DNA of 64,000 bases. Origin: Cryptomeria japonica. Lineage: Eukaryota > Streptophyta > Pinopsida > Cupressales > Cupressaceae. Below the pieces are notes generated by a model that saw nothing but the letters and a program-made list of their open reading frames with translations, was not told the DNA's origin and did not search any database. The DNA is taken from assembly GCF_030272615.1 (NCBI RefSeq), contig NC_081407.1, positions 438,743,230 through 438,807,229 on the forward strand. The letters run 5' to 3'. Of the stretch, positions 35,390 through 45,222 are shown one piece after another. Position 1 is the first letter of the stretch, and each line of letters begins with the position of its first letter. The position numbers were made by a program, and so were the translations under genes.

Positions 35390-37168
35390 GTCACCTTATG
35401 AGTTATGATTTGGTCATACATCTATAGTCAAGTACTTTATAATCTTTGGTAGTAAATGCTATATCAAAATAGATGATTCCATTGGAAAGTTTGATCCTAG
35501 ATGTGATGAAGGAATATTTCTTGGTTATTCTAATCAAAGCAAAGTATATAGATGTTATAACATAAGATTGTAGAAAATTGTGGAGAGTGCTGATGTCAAG
35601 GTGGATGAGAAGTACAAAGGTCAAATAAAAACTTATGAGAGAGAACTGAAAATGGAGATGATCATAACTGAACCGGTAGCACCTGTTCTGGGACAGAATG
35701 TTAAACCAGTTACCCCATCAGTATCAGAAAATTCAATAGTAATTGAAGATCAGAGCTGAGAATCAAAAAGTTAAATGACTCCTAGGTATGTAAGGATGAA
35801 TCATTCAGAAGATCAGATAATTGGACAAGAAGAAGGTTGGTAGCTGATGAGGTATGTTTAATTTCTCAAATTGAACTAACATTAGTAGTTGAAGTATGCA
35901 AGGATGAATGTTGAATGAAGATGGTCAAGGCTAGATTGGTATGTAAAGGATATTCTCAGAAGGAAGGAATTGATTATGATGAAACTTTTGCTCCGGTAGC
36001 TAGGATTGAAGTTGTGAGACTATTTCTTGCTTATGCTGCCCATAAGAAATACAAGGTTTATTAGATGGATGTCAAGTGTGGATTTTTGAATGGAGATCTT
36101 GAAGAGGAAGTTTACATTGAACAACCTGATGGATTTTCACTTTTCACTAAAGGTAATGCTGATAGTAACTTATACTATAAGATCATTGATGATGACATAT
36201 TGATTGTTGAAGTCTTTGTTGATGATATCATTTTTGGAGGTGAGGATAAATTATGTATGGAATTCTCTAATAATATGAAGAATGAATTTGAGATATATAT
36301 GATTTGGGAGATGAAATTTTTCTTAGGTTTGCAGATTACTCAGATTGATAAAGGTATTTTCATCTATCAAACTAAGTATGCTAAAGAGTTGTTGAAGAAA
36401 TTTGGTATGAAAAATTCTAAACCGGTTGGTACTTTTATGGTTACAAGTCTGAAATTGACAAAGAAAGATGCATCAGCTCCGGTAAATCCTACAAGGTATA
36501 AATATATGATTGGAGGTTTGTTATATTTGACTCAGACTAGACCGGATATAATAAATGCAGTTTGTATTGTATCAAGATATCAGAGTGATCCTAGAGAGAA
36601 TCATGAGAGTGTTGTGAAAAGGATTTTCAGGTATTTACAAGGAAGAACTGAGTATGGTTTGTGGTATCCTAAAGATGATGACTTTACACTATGTGCATAT
36701 ATAGATGCAGATTGGGTTGGAGATGTTGATGACTGAAAGAGCACATCTAGTGGAGCTTTCTTTCTTGGAAAGAAACTTGTTTCATGGATCAACAAGAAAC
36801 AATCATGTACTTCATTATCTACTGTTGAAGCTAAGTATGTTTCCGCTACTACTAACTGTACACAAATTATGTGGATGAAGCAAATGTTGAAGGATATAAG
36901 GGTAGATTTTAATGAATTGGTAGTTATTCACTGTGATAAATATGCTTCTATTGACATATCAAAGAATCCGTTATTTCATTCTAAGACAAAGTACATATCA
37001 ATCAAGCATAATTTTCTAAAGGAGAAGGTGGAAGCAAATGAAGTCAGACTGGTTTACGTGAACACTAAAGAGAAAATTGTAGATATCTTCACTAAACCTT
37101 TCCCTAAGGAATCATTTGAGTACTTCAAAGACAGACTGGGGGTTTCTGCCCCTCTAGTAGAGACTTAA
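35390..37168 (+). pseudogene. Element D pol remnant: integrase tail, reverse transcriptase, RNase H
   Basis: Starts at the C-terminal integrase tail (SPYEL, a stop replacing Trp, FGHTSIVKYF, then DEGIFLGYSNQSKVYRCYN). The reverse transcriptase shows [50 protein letters not shown], the active site FVDDIIFGG, and later TKYAKELLKKFGM and TQTRPDIINAV. Between DGFS and KGNADSNLYYK about 35 residues present in E (including YGLKQAPRAWY) are absent, an in-frame deletion. RNase H follows: ADWVGDVDD, KKQSCTSLS, and HCDKYASIDISKNP, ending KPFPKESFEYFKDRLG near 37168. Stops interrupt at 36062 and 36734. Confidence 0.9.
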
Positions 37169-37606
37169 GTGATGTTGATTGGCATACATCTAGTATGCAT
37201 TTATTAGAGCTATCATTCATTCTGGATTAATGTGTTGGTGCTACTACTCAGGGGGAGTAGTCAACTGTGTGGTTCAAAGGATTTATGATTTTTCTTTGAT
37301 GTTTATATCGGATTTTTGGCATTGATGTCAAAGGGGGAGAGATATATATGTGAAAAACAGAGCTTAACAGAGATATCAATCAAAGGGGGAGGAACATAAT
37401 TTCAGATTGGTTGTATCCCACTTGGGGAGTTTGGTTTAGGTCTATGGATGGTTAATTGGTACATAGATTTTTGGTTGAGAACTTCATTGATATATCATTT
37501 GTGGGAGATTGTTGGATGTCTTCCATTGGGGGAGACTTGTTTGGCATTTCTTGGCACTTGGATGCTTTTCACATCTAGTGTTGCCATCAATACCAAAGGG
37601 GGAGAT
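37169..37606 (+). other. Element D 3' untranslated region with purine tracts
   Basis: Non-coding. GGGGGAGTAG (37250), AAAGGGGGAGAG (37331) and AAAGGGGGAGGAAC (37382) are repeated purine blocks, and AAAGGGGGAGAT (37595-37606) directly before the LTR is the polypurine tract. Such repeated tracts are usual in this copia group. Confidence 0.8.
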
Positions 37607-38800
37607 TGTTGGCAATTTGGAGGAATTGATTCTGTGTTGCATTGATGTCAACACTAGCTGTTTTGTTGTCTACTGGGTTTCGGTAGAGTGGTTCGACTTT
37701 GATGATGATCAGGAGATTTGTCTCCAGTATTCTCCAGTATGGTCTAGCTGTTGGAATTGGTCCAGATTGGCTATTCATGTGTTCCTGATGCGTATCTCAT
37801 TTTGTTGGTTCGAGATTTGGTGATCTGGATGCTGTAATTTGTTCTAGTAATCCTTTTGGTTATCGGCAAGGGTTTTATCGACAGAGCTTTGTTGAAGATA
37901 TTTTGATGAATCCGATAAGTGGTGTTGGTGTGGCTTCTAGAAGGTTATTGGGATGTTGTTGGTTATAATGTTCATGTTCTAGTTGATCGGTGGTGTTTCA
38001 TTTGGCTTATGGAGACCTATTTTATGTCCAGTCTTATTCTGTTAGGTTATGGACCAGTTTATGTAACGTGTTGGTTGATGCTCCCGATGTGTTACCAATT
38101 GGATTTATTGATTCGATTATGATGTTTCGGTCTTAGATCGACTTGGTTTATCATTGGTTTGTGGGTTTATGTAATGGATTTATTGTATTATCTTTTAGAT
38201 GGTTGACTTGATTGCTTAAGTCCCGGGTTGGTATATATATGATGTAAGATCTCTTTGTAGATCATGGTTATGAAAGGTTATGGGATTATCTGTGTGTGAA
38301 TAAAGTTGTAATCATATGCAAAGGTTTTGGTCGATCACAGGTGATCTAATTGGGTTTGTGTAAGAGGTTTAAGACCTTCGATATTGAGCTTAACCGGAAC
38401 TATACTAAGGCATAGGAGATTCTATTCTTGCAGATTATTCATCTTTCTGGATTGTAGTCTGGATTTCTTTTGTAGTCAGTGAGACTCCTTTTGTGATGAG
38501 CAGTGTGCTCTAGGTTGTTGGCCTTCCTGCATGTGCAAGTCCCTTATATGTAATATTTATTCATTTGATCAGTGGATAGATATTATGGGTCTCCAATCCC
38601 ATAGTGGTTTTTCCTCATTGAAGTTTTCCACGTATAAATCTGTGGTGTTATGGTGTTCATCTTTATGGTTGCATTATTACTTATCGCTATATGCTTTTAT
38701 GTATACCGGTTGCTAAGATGTTGTGTTAATAAGGTTAAATTTACATTATGGCATAACAGTGATTCACTCCCCTCCCTCTCAGTGTTCTTGGATTCCAACA
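37607..38800 (+). repeat. Element D 3' LTR, 1,194 bp
   Basis: TGTTGGCAATTTGG to GGATTCCAACA. In this copy the palindrome CCTGCATGTGCAGG of the 5' LTR reads CCTGCATGTGCAAG. Confidence 0.93.
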
Positions 38801-39127
38801 CACATGATAACCTTACATATTCAAGTTAAACAACAGTTGGAGGATATGAACAACAAATATAAGGAGAAAGCAAATGAGAAGAGAAGACATAAGGAATTTG
38901 AAGTTGGCGATGAAGTGATGGTGTATTTGAGAAAAAGAAATATTTCCAATTGGAACCTATAACAAGTTGCAGATGAGGAAGTTCAGTTCCAGAAATGCAT
39001 ATGAAGTGGAGCTACTGCATAGTTTGAGTATTTCACCTATATTCAACATTGCAGATCTACATCAGTACCATGAATTAGAATTCAGTGAAGATAATATTGA
39101 AAACTTGGAGAAGCAGATACCCTTAAA
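38801..39127 (+). pseudogene. Element B integrase C-terminal part, truncated
   Basis: After the second CACAT, the frame of B resumes: IQVKQQLEDMNNKYKEKANEKRRHKEFEVGDEVMVYLRK, then, after a frameshift near 38960, KFSSRNAYEVELLHSLSISPIFNIADLHQY. These are the GDEVMVYL and I.P.FNIADL motifs that end Ty3/gypsy integrases. The match ends at IPLKEPD; from about 39128 the sequence is copia element E. The final part of B's pol, its purine tract and its 3' LTR are absent. Confidence 0.85.
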
Positions 39128-39373
39128 AGAACCAGATGTTTTAACAAGAGATTGCAGAAAATTGTTTTAACATTTTTCTTGGTTATAAAGGAATGTTTCT
39201 TAGTTATTCATCTAAGAGCAAGGCATATAGATGTTTTAACAAGAGATTGCAAAAAATTGTTGAGAGTACAAATGTGAAAATTGATGAACAGGTTAGAGGA
39301 ACTTCAAGGTATATAGACTCTGAACTGGCAATAGAGATACTGACAAATGAACCTACATTGAACACACCAGTAT
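39128..39373 (+). pseudogene. Element E, left fragment: copia pol between integrase and reverse transcriptase
   Basis: Reads (M)FLSYSSKSKAYRCFNKRLQKIVE and on to LTNEPTLNTPV, the linker that joins integrase and reverse transcriptase in copia elements (compare DEGIFLGYSNQSKVYRCYN in D). The RCFNKRLQKIV block occurs twice, at about 39128-39160 and 39224-39258, with a broken FLGY block between, so the start is a rearranged partial duplication next to the junction with B. Gag, protease, integrase core and 5' LTR of E are missing. At 39374 element F interrupts; the pol frame continues at 53862. Confidence 0.82.
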
Positions 39374-40175
39374 TGTTGGCATATGCACACTTCAATGAGA
39401 CATTGTAGGTGATTGAAGGTTTTGTCATTGATGGCAACCTTACAATCCTATGACACTGGCAAGGCAATCCACCGGCACCAGCAAAATTAGATTCTACACT
39501 GGCACACAGACCACCAACACCGATAGTGAAAGGAAGCATATCGGCATAGAGGCCGATAGGATTTTTGTTGTAATATATTTTGTTTATTATTGTAAAATCA
39601 TTGTAAGTCAACTTGGCGAGTTGTAAAATGACTCTTATATAAGAGAGATCATTGTAGAACTTTTTGTGTAAGTAAGAGGAATGTAATTAGGTGAAATAAG
39701 GAAGACCTATTATGCGAATTATAGGTTAAGGGTTTATGTAAGAAGCAGAGCAGAAACCGGTACTGGATCTGGCATTATTGATGCTACTTTGAAGCAATAC
39801 AAGACACTGGATTTATATAATCCATTTTGTAAGTCACTGAGACTTCCTATTTTGTATTTGAGCAGTGAGCTCTAGGCACTTGGCCTTCCTGCATGTGCAG
39901 GCCCCTCTTGTAGCAGTAATATTCTCTTATTGGCTAGTAAGTGAATATTGTGGGTCACAAATCCCATCGAGGTTTTTCCCACACTAGGTTTCCTCATTAA
40001 ATCCTTGTGTTATGGTGTGTTTCTCATGTGGTTGTTTTTATATTTGTTTATTGCATTCTTTTCTGCTTACTAGTACACAATATTAATATGCTCTACATGT
40101 TTTAAGTTAAGAAAATCATATTACCAGTTAGATACTCATTCACCCCCCCTCTCAGTATCTATGGGAATCCTAACA
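39374..40175 (+). repeat. Element F 5' LTR, 802 bp
   Basis: TGTTGGCATATGCAC to GGGAATCCTAACA. It holds a TATATAAG box at 39636, the GTAAGTCACTGAGACTTCC to CCTTCCTGCATGTGCAGG module (39830-39905), and a C-run before CTCAGTATCT. The 3' LTR is at 53055-53861. Confidence 0.93.
39636..39643 (+). promoter_or_regulatory. Possible TATA box in element F LTR
   Basis: TATATAAG inside CTCTTATATAAGAGAG, a small palindrome, is kept in the other LTR at 53317-53324. The conserved hairpin module lies about 220 bases downstream in both copies. Confidence 0.45.
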
Positions 40176-40177
40176 AT

Positions 40178-40189
40178 TGGTATCAGATC
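40178..40189 (+). promoter_or_regulatory. Primer-binding site of element F, one mismatch
   Basis: TGGTATCAGATC, differing from the tRNA-Met site TGGTATCAGAGC at one base. It follows the LTR after two bases. The change is probably later mutation. Confidence 0.88.
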
Positions 40190-40246
40190 TTGGTCCTCCA
40201 TTTTCAAAAGCCTAACAGCTTGAGGAAGATCTTGACACTAGTAGAG

Positions 40247-41383
40247 ATGGAAAACTTGATGAAGTAACTTGAAGGAGCTCTCTCAGACTATGATGCAGAA
40301 AAATTGAAAAATATCAAACTTGAAGATGATCTAAAGGCTGCTCAGGATATTATTCAAGCACTTCAAGAAAATATTACTATTTCAAGAAACAAGAGAAGAG
40401 AACTTTGTGAAAAGATGCAAAATGAGAATGATGAAAAAGAAACTCTTAATGATATGATAAACAAGCTGAAACAAGAGAACATGACAACAAAGAATGAGAT
40501 GTAGGATATGGCTATGAGATTCTATAAATAAATTGAAGATAGAAAGAAGAATGAAGAAGATTTGACTAGAAGACTAAGTGATGTTGCAAATGAAAACACA
40601 AGACTCAGTTATGAAAATGATTTGTTGAAGATATATATGATGCACACTCAGAATGACTCAAATGAACTGATGAGGTAGAAAGAAGTCTTAGAAAAAGAAC
40701 TAGATACTGCAAATCAACATAAAGAGAAATTCAAGAAAAGCTCAGAAGAATTTGGTAACTTACTAAAAAATCAAAAACCTAAAGGTGACACTTGTGGAAT
40801 TGGCTTTGAAGTTGGTGAAAGCTCCGGTACTGCAAACACACAGGATCATAGCAAACCGATAAGACAACCTACTGCTTATAAATTCAGTGGCAAATGCTTT
40901 AACTGTAACAAGTATGGTCATAGAGAAAATCAATGTAGATCTAGAAATTATCAGAATACCAATACACCCATCGTTCAATGTTCAAAATGCAACAAAGTTG
41001 GTCATAATTCTGAGAATTGCAGAATGAATGTAAGATGTTATGTTTGTGGAAGATTTGGACATTTATCTAATCAATGCAGAACACAAACCGGCATAGGTTA
41101 TGGAAAGGCTATTCAGAAAAATAATGTGACTTGTTATGCTTGTAACAAGATTGGACATATTGCAAAATTCTACAGAAGTAAGGCACCACTGGTAGACAAC
41201 AAAGGTTCTAGTTTGAAAGGTAAAGAAAAAGTTAAAGAGGTTAAGCAAGAATTTTCAAAACAATGGATTAGGAAATCATAACTGAATGTGGATAGGAATA
41301 CTCCTCCATCGGTAAGACAGAGCAACACTCCACTGGTAGAACAGAGTAGCACTCCACTGGCAGGAGTCTCTTCATCAAATTAA
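40247..41383 (+). pseudogene. Element F gag: coiled coil and four zinc knuckles
   Basis: A single frame from ATG 40247 to TAA 41381-41383, about 378 codons with a few stops (40502, 40528, 40676, 41279). The first two thirds are coiled coil (LQENITISRNKRRELCEKMQ, then RRLSDVANENTRLSYEND). The knuckle array reads CFNCNKYGHRENQC, CSKCNKVGHNSENC, CYVCGRFGHLSNQC and CYACNKIGHIAKFY, the last with its final Cys changed to Tyr. It is homologous to D's gag, and like it lacks a recognisable UBN2 core, so both elements belong to one family with a reduced gag. Confidence 0.87.
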
Positions 41384-41685
41384 AGAAATTTCTTTGAGGG
41401 TTTGGCAATCAACGAGACATATGCTATTATTCCCTCAGTTGATGGTAAGAAGTTGAATTTAATTCCATACAGACAGATATGTTAAGTAATTACTTAACTG
41501 ACATGCATTAAAGGTGGTAGTTGACAGTTCGACATTATAAATTAATATTTTTGGCTCCATTTCACTTCACCGAGCATTCAAACATTCGAAGAGCACGAAA
41601 TTTCTAGAGCTAAGGCATTTCGAGCAAAGAGGCAAAGCATTTCAGCAATCAATCCTTCTAAAGGCAAAAAAAGGTATTTATAATC

Positions 41686-42772
41686 ATGGCATCCTCTTCT
41701 GTACCTGAATTCATAGCAAACCCTACTGTAGTCAAGGTAATCAAACGCCCTAGGACTGTATTTCAGCTAGTTCCCGAGATAGCCAAAAAGGATGATAATG
41801 TAGGTGCATTTTCCCAAATCCCAAAAGGAGTTGTTTTTGTGGAAGACCCTAGAATTTATATCCATTGCCATATAGAAGAATTAGGAGATGAAGAAATCAA
41901 AAACATGTACAAAATTGTCATATGTGATGACTCCAAAAATGTAAAACCTGAACACAAAATTGTTGAAACCCTAGGATTCACTGAGATCCTCTGCATTCTA
42001 GAATTTCCTAAGGAAGTTATTAGGATAGTATTGAGCAGGGTACATGGTGAATTTTTCTGGCTAGATTCAATTCATAAAATTACCAAGGAAGCTGTGAAAG
42101 TTGTAACAGGGTTACCTTCCACCGGTAACAGACTAGACAAGACAAAGAAGGTCTCAAATGAACTGGTAATGAACCTAACAGGTGCAACATCCGAAAAAAG
42201 GTCATTGAGGGTTAATGATGTAACCGACATAAAAGTAAGATTCATTAGCATGATTCTAGGTTACAAAGCAACACATGCAAATCGACTTAACTCAGTTTCT
42301 AGTTTATGCATAAAAAGCGAACATGATATGGTAAATGAGAATGTGAAATTTGATGTATGTGAATGGTTAAAGGATGAATTAATTGACAATTTAGGGAAGA
42401 TCAAGAAGGATAAGAAATGAACATTTAGATTTGGCAACTTACTTGTATGCTTAATGCTACACATAACCAAACAGGTGCCCGGTATGGGTATCAAGAACCT
42501 TGGATTTGACATACCGGTAGGCAAACAGCTATCTGACTTATTCAACAACATGGGTGAAAGAAAACAAAAGAATATTGATGAGTATTTTCAAACACTAAAG
42601 GCCAGAATGAACAAAAGAGTCAGGCTGTCACAAGAAATTGTTAACAAATACAAAGATGATATATGTTTTGTGATTAAAAAGGATGAGATCTGGATGGAAG
42701 CAGTTATCCCAAGAACAATTTGGGTTACTGAGATGGTTTATGAGACCAATGATCACATCATTGAAACTTATG
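41686..42772 (+). pseudogene. Element F accessory frame, N-terminal part (unknown function)
   Basis: ATG at 41686 opens MASSSVPEFIANP; the frame is open to a TGA at 42418 and then on to the H insertion at 42773. It is a globular, Lys-rich sequence without transmembrane segment. Visible conserved-looking parts: GFTEILCILEFPKEVIR, then HKITKEAVKVVTGLPSTG (42073-42126), KKVSNELVMNLTGATSEKRSLRVND, YKATHANRLNSVSSLCIK, CEWLKDELIDNLGKIKKDKK, then, past the stop, NLLVCLMLHITKQVPGMG and DIPVGKQLSDLF. I know no function for it. A shared VTGL motif links it to the third frame of LINE J. The frame continues in phase at 50665, after one TTATG/ATATG copy is discounted. Confidence 0.75.
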
Positions 42773-42943
42773 TGTAGCGTCCTAAAATTGCGACACTTGC
42801 AATTTCGACCGCATTTGGGTCTTCACGATGGCAATGCAACACGAAACCTGAATGGAGACCCCGAAACTTGTTCATGACACCAAAAACTGCATTTTTCAGC
42901 ACCCTGGCCTGATCCTCCTTGCACCCCGCTATCCCTGGAGGTG

Positions 42944-43032
42944 GGACCATGGCGCCCAACGCCCTGGTCCTTCAGGACGAGGGCGCCCAGCGCCCTGGTC
43001 CCCTAGGACCATGGCGCCCAGCGCCCTGGTCC
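42944..43032. repeat. Three palindromic GC-rich units in the H LTR
   Basis: 27-bp units at 42944, 42975 and 43006 (31-bp period, 4-bp spacers). Each starts GGACCATGGCGCCC (or GGACGAGGGCGCCC) and ends GCGCCCTGGTCC, so each can fold on itself with GGACCA pairing TGGTCC. The same three units lie at 49568-49656 in the other LTR. Confidence 0.9.
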
Positions 43033-43155
43033 CTGGCCCTATTTTGGGCCCGGTCTCTTTTGGGGCTTCGGGTCTTTAAGTTTGCAAATTGGAAAATAAT
43101 ATTTCCTGGTCGGCCTAAGGTCGGGAAAATCAGTCTTTCAACCCTAATTGACAAG

Positions 43156-43163
43156 TATATAAA
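43156..43163 (+). promoter_or_regulatory. Possible TATA box in element H LTR
   Basis: TATATAAA, kept at 49779-49786 in the 3' LTR. It lies after the GC-rich palindromes and some 880 bases before the LTR end. Confidence 0.5.
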
Positions 43164-44044
43164 CTACATTTCCTCTCCCATTTTGAGGAGGAAGGACATA
43201 TGTGTACAAGACGCGGAAATGATATTCAAACATTCAATCATTCAAGCATTCAAGTATTCAAGCATTCCTTCAAGCAATTGAGCATTCTAAGTCTCCATTC
43301 AAGGCTAAGTGTTGCATTCAAGACAAGGATTCAACCATTGAAGAGGAGATCACATACAACATACAACATACTACATACATTACACCTTTGCATGTAAGAA
43401 TACAAACATTCTTACAACAAGGTATCAGTACTTGTTTACATTACAAACATTTACATTTACAACATTCTCATTTGTTGGTTAATTCCAAAACCAGGGTTTG
43501 ACCTAAAGGCAAACCCCTCATCCCTAACCCCCCAATCGTCCTCTCTTTTCTATGTGTAGGTTGCAGGTACACGGTTGTAATTGAAGATCTGGAATCCTTG
43601 TGCAGAGACGAACAGATCCCCCTTCGTTTCGCGGATTTTTCAAAGGACTGTGTGCACGCCGGGCACCATTGTCCCGTCAACTTTTGCTCAAATTTGCAGG
43701 ACAGCGCCGTCTCGACATTTTACTGCTAATTCCAGGTCCGCAGCTTCATCTCATATCCCTATCTCTGTTTATAAGCGAATCTTTCCTACTTTACATGCAT
43801 TCCTAGTTCAATCTTTCTATCTACATTCTTTACAAAAGAGGGTATCCTTGATGTCTTAACCCTTGAAACTCATTTAGAATCCAATCTTGCATTGTGTGGG
43901 ATTGGATCTTGTGGGTTTCAACCCCTCTTTTGAATGTAAAGTCCCTCCTAAGTGAAAACCATCAACCCTAGTGACTCCCCCTTCTCTCTCCTTGGAGTTG
44001 GGGAGGGGAGAACGACTAGGGTTCGATTTTTTCGCTTTACATTT

Positions 44045-44063
44045 TGGTGAACCCGACGTGAAC
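44045..44063 (+). promoter_or_regulatory. Primer-binding site of element H, tRNA-Trp type
   Basis: TGGTGAACCCGACGTGAAC three bases after the LTR. It is complementary to the 3' end of plant nuclear tRNA-Trp (ending CACGTCGGGTTCACCA), as I recall that tRNA. All the other elements here use initiator tRNA-Met. Confidence 0.8.
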
Positions 44064-45222
44064 ATCCTCATTCTGATTATTCATGGTTAGATCTAAAAAA
44101 TTTGCTTCCTTAATTACATTTCCATGTTTGATCTTTTGCAAATTTTAGAGGTTGATTGCATAAAAACCCTAAAATTTTCTTTTTAGTAATTGAGCTTGTG
44201 AAATGTTTAATTGTTAATGCTTGTTTCAGATCTACCCTTCTATTGCAAATTGTCAATTCATATTTGTGCTTTAATTCTGAAAATTAAGTGGTTAAATGTC
44301 AAAACCCTAATTTTTAAGACCTTCTTGATTCAACCTTTGACTGATAATTTCATTGATCAAAACACCTCCAAATCGGCTGTAACTTTGGATTCCGCAATAA
44401 AATCACAATATCTTTCATCCCTAAAAATTTGGAAAAATGTTGCGAGGACCATGTGCACCCCGAGCGCCATCGTCCCCGACATTTTTTCCGAAATTTTGGG
44501 AGCTAGATCTTACTGTATTTTTCTGCTAAAATCCAGAATTTTGGCTGATTTTATCAATTTTAACACTTTCAAAATTAAAGTCAAAGTTGGTCTAGCAATT
44601 GCTTGGATTGAGGCTTCTAATCATTCAAAAATTGTTGAAATTGAAATTTGTATCAAAATTGTGTTTCTTACAATCCTAAATCTGAAAAGTGTGTTAGCAT
44701 TCATTCAAAATTTCAGTGTTTTATTCAAATTTTTGCAGTTTGTGACTTTTGAAATTAAGTGTTTAATTGCAACAACCTTGATTTCCACTTTCAAAATTGA
44801 ATTTTGCATGAAATCGGGTCAACTTTTAAATTTCAAAGTCTGCATTGCTTTCAACATTCCCTTTAAAATCATAAAATTCAAAATTTCAGTTTCCCTCTCT
44901 TTTTCAAAATTCAAATTTTACATTTTTCAACAATCTTGGTAGGGTTCAATTTTGAGATTGCAACTTTAATTTGGCCTATCTACAGATCGTAAAATCACTC
45001 AATTTTTTCAGATTAGCTTTAAAATCATCATAACTTTCATCCCTGAAAATTTCGAAAAAAGTTGCGAGGACCGTGTGCACTCCGTTCACCACGGTCCCGG
45101 ACATTTTTTTCGAAATTTTGGGAGATTGTCCTGATTGCATTTAATAGCTTAAATCTAGGAGATTGGCTGATTTTATTGAAATTTGCTACCTCTAAAATTC
45201 AAAATCTCTCTCTCTTTAGTGC
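44064..45222 (+). other. Element H leader with a duplicated structured block
   Basis: AT-rich leader between primer site and gag. Two blocks (about 44411-44510 and 45034-45125) share TTTCATCCCT-AAAATTT-GAAAAA, TTGCGAGGACC, TGTGCAC, a GCGCCAT or similar segment, and CGAAATTTTGGGAG. The LTR carries a related box. A 243-codon open frame at 44211-44942 is Ile/Phe/Lys-rich with no domain and I do not call it a gene. Confidence 0.7.

Larger units (their letters stand above)
32831..38800 (+). mobile_element. Element D: Ty1/copia element with internal deletions
   Basis: LTRs at 32831-34014 and 37607-38800, CACAT target duplication, tRNA-Met primer site, gag with CCHC knuckles, part of pol, and a G-rich purine tract. 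Protease and nearly all of integrase are missing between 35237 and 35390, and the reverse transcriptase lacks a block present in the related element E. It therefore depended on a helper or is deleted after insertion. The LTRs differ visibly, more than those of H. Confidence 0.93.
17765..39127 (+). mobile_element. Element B: Ty3/gypsy element, interrupted twice and 3'-truncated
   Basis: Pieces are 17765-21068, 31220-32830 and 38801-about 39127. Order: 5' LTR, tRNA-Met primer site, gag with CCHC knuckle, protease, reverse transcriptase (split by element C), RNase H, integrase (split by element D). After the integrase C-terminus the sequence switches to copia element E at about 39128, and B's 3' end and 3' LTR are missing. 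The reading frame resumes across C once one GAAGA copy is discounted, and across D once one CACAT copy is discounted. Many stops and lost catalytic residues show long decay. Confidence 0.9.
42773..44041 (+). repeat. Element H 5' LTR, 1,269 bp
   Basis: TGTAGCGTCCTAAAATTG to CGCTTTACA. It contains three GC-rich palindromic 27-bp units (42944-43032), a TATATAAA box at 43156, an ATTCAAGC-type minisatellite (about 43220-43290), and the GTGTGCACGCCGGGC box at about 43650. The 3' LTR differs at few sites. Confidence 0.94.

Noticed and set aside
43581-43859. 92-codon frame also present almost identically at 50204-50482
   Set aside because: Both copies lie in the LTRs of H; identity reflects LTR duplication and not selection on a protein.
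44211-44942. 243-codon open frame in the leader of element H
   Set aside because: Ile/Phe/Lys-rich translation of AT-rich DNA, no domain, lies between primer site and gag start, and overlaps the duplicated leader block. More likely chance.
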